Assembly: GCF_001038205.1 (NCBI RefSeq)
Contig: NZ_JWIZ01000035.1
Location: 1 to 40,917, forward strand
DNA length: 40,917 nt
Origin: Muribacter muris
GTDB taxonomy: Bacteria > Pseudomonadota > Gammaproteobacteria > Enterobacterales > Pasteurellaceae
Direction of reading: 5' to 3'
The position numbers and the translations under genes are program-made. The notes below the pieces were generated by a model, which was not told the origin of the DNA, ran no database searches, and was given only the letters and a program-made list of their open reading frames with translations. Shown here piece after piece: positions 1 to 7,960 of this stretch; positions within the stretch are counted from its first letter, which is position 1, and each line of letters opens with the position of its first letter.

Positions 1-94
1 AAATAATTTGATTTTTATAAAGGACACACGCAGTGTGTCCCTACATTCTGTTAAAATGTCTATTTTTGTGCATTTGCTACATAATACCGTTTTT
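1..94. repeat. Palindrome-cored repeat, copy A
   Basis: The core GGACACAC-gca-GTGTGTCC at 22-40 is a perfect 8-3-8 palindrome followed by CTACA. Bases 1-94 recur almost unchanged in inverted orientation at 21070-21162, with a handful of substitutions and one single-base indel. A shorter relative lies at 21179-21250. The structure resembles REP/MITE-type intergenic repeats; no RAYT transposase is present in the window. Confidence 0.8.
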
Positions 95-160
95 ATGTCA
101 TCAAACCGTCATACAAATCAATCAAAATAACCATTATTTATTGATCAAAAAGGAGCTACT

Positions 161-1237
161 ATGAAATTCAATACCTTACTCGCCGCACTCGTTGCCGCAA
201 CCGCATTCAGCCATACCACTGCCTTTGCCACAGATCTCAATAACAAGCTGATCATCGCCCACCGTGGTGCAAGCGGTTATCTGCCGGAGCATACGTTGGA
301 GGCAAAAGCTCTTGCCGTTGGGCAGCAAGCGGACTATTTAGAGCAAGATCTTGCAATGACCAAAGACGATAAGTTGATAGTCATTCACGACCATTTTTTA
401 GACGGCTTAACCGATGTCGCTAAAAAATTCCCTCACCGAGCTAGAGCGGACGGGCGTTACTATGTGATTGATTTTACCCTTGATGAAATCCGCACCCTTG
501 AGATGACCGAAAATTTCAAATTGGAAAACGGCAAACAGGTACAGGTCTATCCGAACCGCTTCCCGATGTGGCAATCCAAATTCAACATTCACACCTTTGA
601 AGAAGAGATTGAATTTATTCAAGGATTAGAAAAATCAACAGGGCGGAAAATCGGTATTTATCCGGAAATCAAAGCACCGTGGCTACATCATAAAGAGGGC
701 AAAGATATTGCTCTTGCGACGTTAAAGGTGCTGAAAAAATACGGTTACACGCAAAAAGCCGATCGGGTCTATCTCCAAACCTTTGATTTTAATGAATTAA
801 AACGGATCAAAACCGAATTGCTGCCACAGTTGGCTATGGATATTAAATTAATCCAACTGATTGCTTACACCGATTGGCACGAAACGGAAGAAAAAGATCA
901 GGCAGGCAACTGGGTCAATTATAGTTACGATTGGATGTTTAAACCGAATGCAATGCAAGAAGTGGCAAAATACGCAGACGGTGTCGGGCCGGGCTGGTAT
1001 ATGTTGATTGATAAAGAAAAATCAACCGCCGACAATGCTCAATACACCCCGTTAGTGCAAGAGCTGGCAAAATTAAAGCTGGAACTTCACCCTTACACCG
1101 TTCGTCAAGATGCATTACCGCCGTTTTTTAGCAACGTCAATCAAATGTATGACGCGCTCCTCAATAAAGCAGGTGCGACGGGCGTGTTTACCGATTTTCC
1201 CGATACGGGCACGGCGTTTATCCGATCAGCTAAATAA
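161..1237 (+). CDS. glpQ: Glycerophosphodiester phosphodiesterase, periplasmic (protein D-like)
   Basis: GlpQ hydrolyses glycerophosphodiesters such as glycerophosphocholine to sn-glycerol-3-phosphate and an alcohol. The 358-residue protein has GDPD motifs in order: AHRGASGY with His34-Arg35, Glu43, Glu61-x-Asp63 and IHDH around His76. It closely resembles H. influenzae protein D over the mature part. Residues 1-23 form a signal peptide with an AFA cleavage site and no lipobox cysteine, so the product should be soluble and periplasmic, unlike the lipidated H. influenzae protein. An AAAAGGAG ribosome site sits about 6 bases before the ATG. A second GDPD gene follows after 71 bases, and glpFK lies just beyond in convergent orientation, so the cluster is devoted to glycerol and glycerophosphodiester use. 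Confidence 0.95.
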   Translation: MKFNTLLAALVAATAFSHTTAFATDLNNKLIIAHRGASGYLPEHTLEAKALAVGQQADYLEQDLAMTKDDKLIVIHDHFLDGLTDVAKKFPHRARADGRYYVIDFTLDEIRTLEMTENFKLENGKQVQVYPNRFPMWQSKFNIHTFEEEIEFIQGLEKSTGRKIGIYPEIKAPWLHHKEGKDIALATLKVLKKYGYTQKADRVYLQTFDFNELKRIKTELLPQLAMDIKLIQLIAYTDWHETEEKDQAGNWVNYSYDWMFKPNAMQEVAKYADGVGPGWYMLIDKEKSTADNAQYTPLVQELAKLKLELHPYTVRQDALPPFFSNVNQMYDALLNKAGATGVFTDFPDTGTAFIRSAK

Positions 1238-1308
1238 ACGGCTTAACGCTATGCACGTTCAAAATTGAAAACACTGCAACATTGATACACTAAATGTCGG
1301 GGTTCTTT

Positions 1309-2286
1309 ATGCAAATGCGAAAAAACTTCATCACAGCAGCACTGCTTTTGCTCTTTTCATCCATCGCTTTTGCGAATACGGCAACACAAAAAATTTTGGC
1401 AAATTTTGAAAGCTATCCTTTTGCTCAAATGACCGTGGCTCATCGGGCGCAAGCGGGGATTGAAAGCCGGATTTTTCCTGAAAATTCCCTTGCCGCAATC
1501 CATTTAGCGATTAACCGTGGCGTCAGCATCATTGAGGTTGACCCCCGTTTAACTGCCGATGGACACTATGTGTTGGTACACGATGAAACCTTAGATCGCA
1601 CCACTAACGTTCAATCACTGTTTCCCGAGCTCAGTGAAAAAGACGGAAAATTTAAAGGCAAAGTGCCGGTCTCTAAACTGACCTTAGACCAAATCAAGCA
1701 ACTGACTCTCACAGACGGTTTTGATGGGCAAACCCACCGTGTCGCCACATTAAGAGAAGCCCTTGAAATCGCCAAAGATCGGGTTTTCTTAGATTTGGAT
1801 TTGAAAGAAATCGATGTCGATAAACTGACCGCATTAGTCAAAGAGTTTGGTAAGGATAATTTGATGGCATATAACAGCAATGCCAAAAAATTGAAAGAGG
1901 TAACGGATAAAACAGGCATTATGCCGTTGCCGATTAACCTTGCAATTGCAAAAGGCGGTAATCCGATTGAGGATTTTCATAAATTCCAAAAAATGTGGGG
2001 GCATAATTTTAAAATTATGCATACCTATATGTCGGATATTACCCCCGAATTAGTCGCTTTGGCGGATAAACATAAAGTCCGCCTTTGGATTAACACCCTC
2101 AATGATGCGGACGGTGCAGCAGAGCGTTTTGATTACAGCCTGTGGAAAAGCTATTTAGCGTCCGGTGCTAATGTTTTCCAATCGGATATGGCTATTGAAT
2201 TAACCCGTTTTATTTCCCTACGCAACGCGTGCCTCACCCTAAAAAATGTGCCAAGTTGCGATGTGTTCATCACACACAAACCGTAA
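1309..2286 (+). CDS. Second secreted GDPD-family phosphodiesterase
   Basis: This is a glycerophosphodiester phosphodiesterase-domain protein of about 325 residues. From the chosen ATG the GDPD residues are His45-Arg46 (written AHRAQAG, not HRG), Glu58, Glu76-x-Asp78 and His91 in VHDETLDRTTN. Residues 1-22 form a signal peptide ending in IAFA, so it is probably periplasmic. The ATG at 1309 is preferred because GTCGGGG lies 6 bases upstream; an in-frame ATG at 1294 would add five residues before the signal peptide. Two late cysteines (CLTLKNVPSC) could form a disulfide. It is only distantly related to the adjacent GlpQ, so this is a tandem pair of paralogues, not a recent duplication. The exact substrate is unknown. 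Confidence 0.85.
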   Translation: MQMRKNFITAALLLLFSSIAFANTATQKILANFESYPFAQMTVAHRAQAGIESRIFPENSLAAIHLAINRGVSIIEVDPRLTADGHYVLVHDETLDRTTNVQSLFPELSEKDGKFKGKVPVSKLTLDQIKQLTLTDGFDGQTHRVATLREALEIAKDRVFLDLDLKEIDVDKLTALVKEFGKDNLMAYNSNAKKLKEVTDKTGIMPLPINLAIAKGGNPIEDFHKFQKMWGHNFKIMHTYMSDITPELVALADKHKVRLWINTLNDADGAAERFDYSLWKSYLASGANVFQSDMAIELTRFISLRNACLTLKNVPSCDVFITHKP

Positions 2287-2322
2287 GGGATTCTAAGCGG
2301 TTTTTATATTCTCTAATCATAA

Positions 2323-2378
2323 CAAGCGATCGGTTGGGGCAGGATTTTTGCAAAATATCCCTCTCAACCGACCGCTTG
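2323..2378. terminator. Inverted USS-like pair between convergent genes
   Basis: AAGCGATCGGTTG and CAACCGACCGCTT form an inverted repeat with one mismatch in the short gap between the second GDPD gene and glpK. It is a plausible bidirectional terminator built from two uptake-signal-like sequences. Confidence 0.5.
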
Positions 2379-2392
2379 CCTCTTCCCTGCGA

Positions 2393-3922
<1,530 letters not shown>

Positions 3923-3926
3923 TTAG

Positions 3927-4712
3927 TTATTTCTGTAATTTGCACGGCAGATTTTTGCCGATAAAACGGTTGTAGAAGAAGCCGCCTAATAGAGCGCCCA
4001 CAATCGGCCCGAAAATCGGCACGAGGAAGTAAGGAATATCACGCCCACCGGTGAAAGCCACTTCTCCCCAGCCGGCAAGGAACGCAAAAACTTTCGGCGC
4101 AAAATCACGGGCAGGGTTCATTGCAAAGCCGGTCAACGGCCCGAACGATCCGCCGATTACTGCAATCAACAAACCGATTAACAACGGTGCCATCGCCCCT
4201 CTCGGCACGCCGTTACCGTCATCGGTCAGCGCAAGAATTAACGCCATCAGCACCCCAGTGATAACCACTTCGACAAAAAAGGCTTGCAGCACGCTGATAT
4301 GCGGGTTCGGGTAGGTGGAGAACACGCCAGCAAAGCCGATGTCTTCGCCCCGCACAATATTCTGTGCCGCTTCGCTCGCAATAAAGAGATCCCGATAGAG
4401 AAAATAGACCACGGCTGCCGCCGTAAACGCCCCAAGCATTTGTGCGATGATGTAAGGCACGACCTTTTTGCCGTCAAAACAGGCAAATCGCCACAGGGCA
4501 ATCGTTACAGCAGGGTTAAGGTGCGCACCGGATAAACCGGCAGACGCATACACCGCCATTGCCACCGCTAACCCCCACACGATCGAAATTTCCCACAAGC
4601 CGAAAGTTGCACCGGCAACCTGTGCCGCCGCTACGCAGCCCGCACCAAATAAAATAATCAATCCCGTGCCGATAAATTCACCGATACACGCTGTTTTTAA
4701 TGATCTTTCCAT
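3927..4712 (-). CDS. glpF: Glycerol uptake facilitator (aquaglyceroporin)
   Basis: GlpF is an inner-membrane channel of the MIP family for facilitated glycerol diffusion. Both half-helix motifs are present, as SGAHLNPAV and GFAMNPARD, among six hydrophobic spans. The start at 4712 gives 261 residues beginning MERSLK, with GGAGGC 3 bases upstream. The longer reading frame from 4832 would add a phenylalanine-rich leader that runs through the regulatory region and is rejected. It is the first gene of glpFK. The upstream DNA carries a good GlpR-type operator and a CRP-like site, which fits induction by glycerol-3-phosphate and catabolite control. Confidence 0.95.
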   Translation of the reverse strand: MERSLKTACIGEFIGTGLIILFGAGCVAAAQVAGATFGLWEISIVWGLAVAMAVYASAGLSGAHLNPAVTIALWRFACFDGKKVVPYIIAQMLGAFTAAAVVYFLYRDLFIASEAAQNIVRGEDIGFAGVFSTYPNPHISVLQAFFVEVVITGVLMALILALTDDGNGVPRGAMAPLLIGLLIAVIGGSFGPLTGFAMNPARDFAPKVFAFLAGWGEVAFTGGRDIPYFLVPIFGPIVGALLGGFFYNRFIGKNLPCKLQK

Positions 4713-4743
4713 ATAGCCTCCACGGAAATGGAATATGTTCAAA

Positions 4744-4761
4744 ATGTTTGAAAACGAAAAT
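4744..4761. promoter_or_regulatory. Candidate GlpR operator of glpFK
   Basis: ATGTTTGAAAACGAAAAT matches 15 of 18 positions of the E. coli-type GlpR operator ATGTTCGATAACGAACAT as I recall it. It lies 32 bases upstream of the glpF start codon, a suitable place for repression. Partial further half-sites (GAACAT-like) flank it. No glpR gene is in the window. Confidence 0.5.
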
Positions 4762-4817
4762 TTTTCGGCGTTAATATAGAGAAACGGACATTTTTCGCAA
4801 ACACTAATGTATAAAAA

Positions 4818-4833
4818 TGTGAAGTACCGCACA
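4818..4833. promoter_or_regulatory. Candidate CRP site upstream of glpF
   Basis: TGTGA-AGTACC-GCACA differs from the CRP consensus TGTGA-N6-TCACA at one half-site base. It lies about 106 bases upstream of the glpF start, consistent with catabolite activation of glpFK. The adenylate cyclase gene itself is at 7961. Confidence 0.5.
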
Positions 4834-4859
4834 AAAATTTGTTATTCAAATGTAAAAAT

Positions 4860-4873
4860 TTGATCTACATCAG
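4860..4873. promoter_or_regulatory. Candidate FNR box between glpF and map
   Basis: TTGAT-CTAC-ATCAG matches 9 of 10 fixed bases of the FNR consensus TTGAT-N4-ATCAA. It lies in the divergent region, about 148 bases from glpF and 250 from map. The nearer target, glpFK, is the more likely one. Confidence 0.4.
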
Positions 4874-5123
4874 TTTACTTATGTTCAAACGCTATAACAC
4901 GCGGTCTGTTCGGCGCATTTTTTTGCAAAATGCTATGCAAAGTCATACATCGTTAAATTTTGCGGGAACGCAACGCGAAGTTCGTTCATCACTGCTTAAA
5001 ATCACTTTTTTATCTGTTACATTTTTGCAAAACATCGCCGACAACCGACCGCCTGTTGTGCGATGAATTTTTCTGCCAAATAACGTATAATCCGCTCACT
5101 TTGAATTGTAAAAGAGAGTAACG
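4874..5123. other. Non-coding stretch before map with a -10-like TATAAT
   Basis: No convincing gene is present; the open frames here lack ribosome sites and recognisable sequence. TATAAT at 5086-5091 is the best -10 candidate for map, about 33 bases before its ATG, but no good -35 hexamer lies 16-18 bases upstream. USS-like fragments occur near 4900 and 5045. Confidence 0.35.
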
Positions 5124-5930
5124 ATGAAAAATATTCCGATTAGAACCGCAGACGAAATTGAAAAACTTCGCCTTGCCTGCCGACTTGCCAGCGATGTGTT
5201 GGTGATGATTGAACCCTATGTGAAAGAGGGAATAACCACCGGCGAACTCGATCGCATTATGCACGACTATATTGAAAATGTTCAGCAGGGCATTCCCGCC
5301 TGTTTGGGTTATCACAGCTTTCCAAAGGCGACTTGTATCTCCTTAAACGAGGTGGTGTGCCACGGTATCCCGAGCGAAGATAAAAAGCTGAAAAAAGGCG
5401 ACATTCTCAATATTGATGTAACCGTGATCAAAGACGGCTACTACGGCGATAACTCCAAAATGTATGTGGTCGGCGAAGCGAGCGTAAAAGATAAACGCTT
5501 AATCGAAGTTACCCAAGAAGCGTTATATATCGGGCTACGCACCGTCAAACCGGGCATTCGCTTACAAGAAATCGGACGTGCCATTCAGCAATATGCCGAA
5601 AAAGCAGGATTTTCTGTTGTGCGTGAGTACTGCGGGCACGGCATCGGCGACCAGTTCCACTGTGATCCGCAAGTGCTGCATTATTTCAGCGATGACAGCG
5701 GTGTTGTGCTACAAGAGGGAATGGTGTTCACCATTGAGCCGATGATCAACGCCGGCAAGAAAGAAATTCGGCTGATGGGGGACGGCTGGACAGTCAAAAC
5801 CAAAGACCGCAGCCATTCCGCCCAGTATGAGCATCAAATCGTGGTAACCGCTGAGGGCTGCGAGGTGCTGACCATTCGAGAAGAAGAGATCACCAGCGGC
5901 AGAATCAGCCGTCTAATGAAAAATTGCTAA
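5124..5930 (+). CDS. map: Methionine aminopeptidase, type I
   Basis: Map removes the initiator methionine from nascent proteins in the cytoplasm. The 268-residue protein has all five metal ligands in recognisable contexts: Asp in NIDVTVIKDG, Asp in YYGDNSKM, His in REYCGHGIG, Glu in FTIEPMIN and Glu in YEHQIVV. It lacks the N-terminal zinc-finger extension of longer types. GAGAG precedes the ATG at a normal distance. Seventeen bases separate it from uraA, suggesting co-transcription. Confidence 0.96.
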   Translation: MKNIPIRTADEIEKLRLACRLASDVLVMIEPYVKEGITTGELDRIMHDYIENVQQGIPACLGYHSFPKATCISLNEVVCHGIPSEDKKLKKGDILNIDVTVIKDGYYGDNSKMYVVGEASVKDKRLIEVTQEALYIGLRTVKPGIRLQEIGRAIQQYAEKAGFSVVREYCGHGIGDQFHCDPQVLHYFSDDSGVVLQEGMVFTIEPMINAGKKEIRLMGDGWTVKTKDRSHSAQYEHQIVVTAEGCEVLTIREEEITSGRISRLMKNC

Positions 5931-5947
5931 CTGGAGAGCGTTAAAAA

Positions 5948-7168
5948 ATGACTACTCAACAAATCAGTACACCAAAACAGGCGTTTGTCGGCTTACAAAT
6001 GCTCTTTGTTGCCTTTGGCGCATTAGTACTAATGCCACTGATTACAGGACTTGATCCCAATACCGCCCTACTCACCGCCGGTATCGGTACATTGATTTTT
6101 CAACTTTGTACCAAAGGGCAAGTGCCGATTTTCCTTGCTTCATCTTTTGCGTTCATCGCCCCGATTCAATACGGGGTGCAAACTTGGGGGATTCCGGTAA
6201 CAATGGGCGGTTTGGTATTTACCGGTTTAATCTATTTTGCTCTCTCGGCATTGGTGAAATTTAAAGGCATCACCGTGTTAGATAAACTGTTTCCGCCGGT
6301 CGTAGTTGGGCCTATCATCATTATTATCGGTTTAGGGCTTGCCCCTGTCGGCGTGGATATGGCGATCGGCAAAGGATCGGATATTCCTTATAGCACGGCG
6401 ATCACCGTCTCGATGATTACCCTTGTTACCACGCTGATTGTGGCAGTGTTTGCCAAAGGAATGCTGAAATTAGTGCCGATTATGTTGGCGATTGTGGTCG
6501 GTTATCTCGTTTCGCTCGGCTTCGGGCTGGTGAATTTCCAACCCGTTTATGATGCACCGTGGTTCAGTTTACCCAATTTAACCGCACCGGAATTTAAACT
6601 GGAAGCCATTCTTTATTTGCTGCCAATTGCCCTCGCCCCCGCCGTTGAACACGTTGGTGGCATTATGGCGATCAGCTCGGTTGCCGGCAAAAACTTTCTG
6701 AGTAAACCGGGCTTGCACCGCACGTTACTCGGCGATGGCGTAGCGACTTCCGCAGCCGCAATGCTCGGCGGCCCGCCAAACACCACCTATGCGGAAGTTA
6801 CCGGCGCAGTAATGCTGACCAAAAATTTCAATCCTCGTGTGATGACGTGGGCAGCCTGTTGGGCAATTGCTATTTCATTCTGCGGTAAAGTGGGCGCATT
6901 TTTACAAACGATCCCAAGCGTTGTAATGGGCGGGATTATGATGCTGGTGTTCGGCTCTATTGCGGCGGTAGGAATGAGTACCTTAATCCGTGCTAAAGTG
7001 GATATGAGCGAAGCCCGCAACCTCTGCATTGTGTCGGTGGTGATGACCTTCGGTATCGGCGGTATGCTAATCAATGTCGGCGAGTTTTCCCTAAAAGGGA
7101 TCAGTTTATGTGCGATCGTGGCAATGTTACTAAACCTGATTTTGCCAAAGGAAAAAGGCACACACTAA
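5948..7168 (+). CDS. uraA: Uracil permease (NCS2 family)
   Basis: This is an inner-membrane uracil:proton symporter of the nucleobase-cation-symporter-2 family. The 406-residue protein is strongly hydrophobic with about a dozen transmembrane spans. Family landmarks include PAVEHVGG with the conserved glutamate, LLGDGVAT, and GGPPNTTYAEVTGA with the second conserved glutamate. Sequence and length resemble UraA more than the xanthine carriers. It has a GGAG ribosome site, follows map closely, and ends at a strong hairpin terminator. No uracil phosphoribosyltransferase gene is adjacent. Confidence 0.9.
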   Translation: MTTQQISTPKQAFVGLQMLFVAFGALVLMPLITGLDPNTALLTAGIGTLIFQLCTKGQVPIFLASSFAFIAPIQYGVQTWGIPVTMGGLVFTGLIYFALSALVKFKGITVLDKLFPPVVVGPIIIIIGLGLAPVGVDMAIGKGSDIPYSTAITVSMITLVTTLIVAVFAKGMLKLVPIMLAIVVGYLVSLGFGLVNFQPVYDAPWFSLPNLTAPEFKLEAILYLLPIALAPAVEHVGGIMAISSVAGKNFLSKPGLHRTLLGDGVATSAAAMLGGPPNTTYAEVTGAVMLTKNFNPRVMTWAACWAIAISFCGKVGAFLQTIPSVVMGGIMMLVFGSIAAVGMSTLIRAKVDMSEARNLCIVSVVMTFGIGGMLINVGEFSLKGISLCAIVAMLLNLILPKEKGTH

Positions 7169-7188
7169 ATTCACAATGATTTCATCGC

Positions 7189-7214
7189 AAAAGGACGCAT
7201 TAGGCGTCCTTTTT
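7189..7214 (+). terminator. Rho-independent terminator after uraA
   Basis: AAAAGGACGC-ATTAG-GCGTCCTTTT is a perfect 10-bp stem ending in a T-run, 20 bases after the uraA stop. The GGACGC stem resembles the cores of the REP-like palindromes elsewhere in the window. Confidence 0.9.
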
Positions 7215-7421
7215 GCCGATATTCACTAACACAAAGTATGTGTGCTTAAAATAATCTTCAGCTCTATAAACGCTTTCATTGTAATATATTCAATTAATGA
7301 CTGTGATCTCAGACTTGAAGCTTGATAACCCCACTAACGCAAATGTGCCAATTTTATTTAGTCTCACTCATAATGGGAGCATTAAGAAATAATCATTAAT
7401 CTCACATCGGAGAGAATTGAA

Positions 7422-7753
7422 ATGATGATACAAACACTAAGGGCAAGTTCAAAAAGTGAATTTTATTTACGCATTCATTATTGGAAAATAAAACATCAAT
7501 CATTTTTAAATGAACGATCGGAGAAACCGAATGACAGCAGTTATTTTCCCTATAAACATCGTCATATTAGAAGTGCCCATACAAATATAAAACGTTATAC
7601 GGATTATATTTTTACATATGAGAAATCTCCCAAATTAAATAACAAACAAAGAGGATAGAAGAATTATTCAAAGCACTCAAAGACAAATTACGCCACTCTC
7701 CACATAGCGACTTAAGAAGAAAGCATAAGATATTGTTTATCAAAAATTTTTAA
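7422..7753 (+). pseudogene. Frameshifted C-terminal remnant of a transposase
   Basis: The frame from 7422 to 7658 reads as basic protein including FLNERSEK, a YKHRHIRSAH block and IKRYTDYIFTYEKSPKLN. The frame one base back then continues from about 7640 to a stop at 7753 with IEELFKALKDKLRH and HKILFIKNF. Joined, these match my memory of the end of a class of IS transposases whose consensus reads like FLNER, YTHKRLRSA, LPYLFTYQ, PNTTN, LEG-F--LK and H-GL. The asparagine-rich joint is damaged and the N-terminal catalytic part is missing. The local base composition is clearly AT-richer than its neighbours. The IS family is uncertain; the alternative is a small unknown gene with a GGAGAG site before 7422. 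Confidence 0.5.
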
Positions 7754-7960
7754 ATAAAAAGAGTCGGTAAAAATCACTAAAAATAATCATTACTAACTTC
7801 TTGTCCTACATTCCTGAACTAAAATAGAACTTATGTTGTATAATTTTTATACTTTTGAACGCTATAATACTCCGTTTAAACCGCCTATAATGATATTGAC
7901 TTACTTTACTTTTTTGAAGGAAGTGCTACATTATCTACTTTTATCCTTGGACGTTTTTGT
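7754..7960. other. AT-rich leader before cyaA
   Basis: No gene was recognised. Two TATAAT hexamers, at 7839-7844 and 7863-7868, are possible -10 elements for cyaA, but neither has a good -35 at normal spacing. AAATAATCATTA occurs at 7387-7398 and again at 7781-7792, bracketing the transposase remnant. Confidence 0.3.

Noticed and set aside
4713-4832. N-terminal extension of glpF to residue 301
   Set aside because: It runs through the operator region, and GGAGGC marks the shorter start at 4712.
4881-4900. Shared AACGCTATAA-AC sequence near 4889 and 7859
   Set aside because: The match is only about 12 bases in AT-rich leaders; chance or a common -10 context explains it.
7781-7792. Fur box near TAATCATTA before cyaA
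   Set aside because: Only about 13 of 19 consensus bases match, mostly because the sequence is AT-rich.
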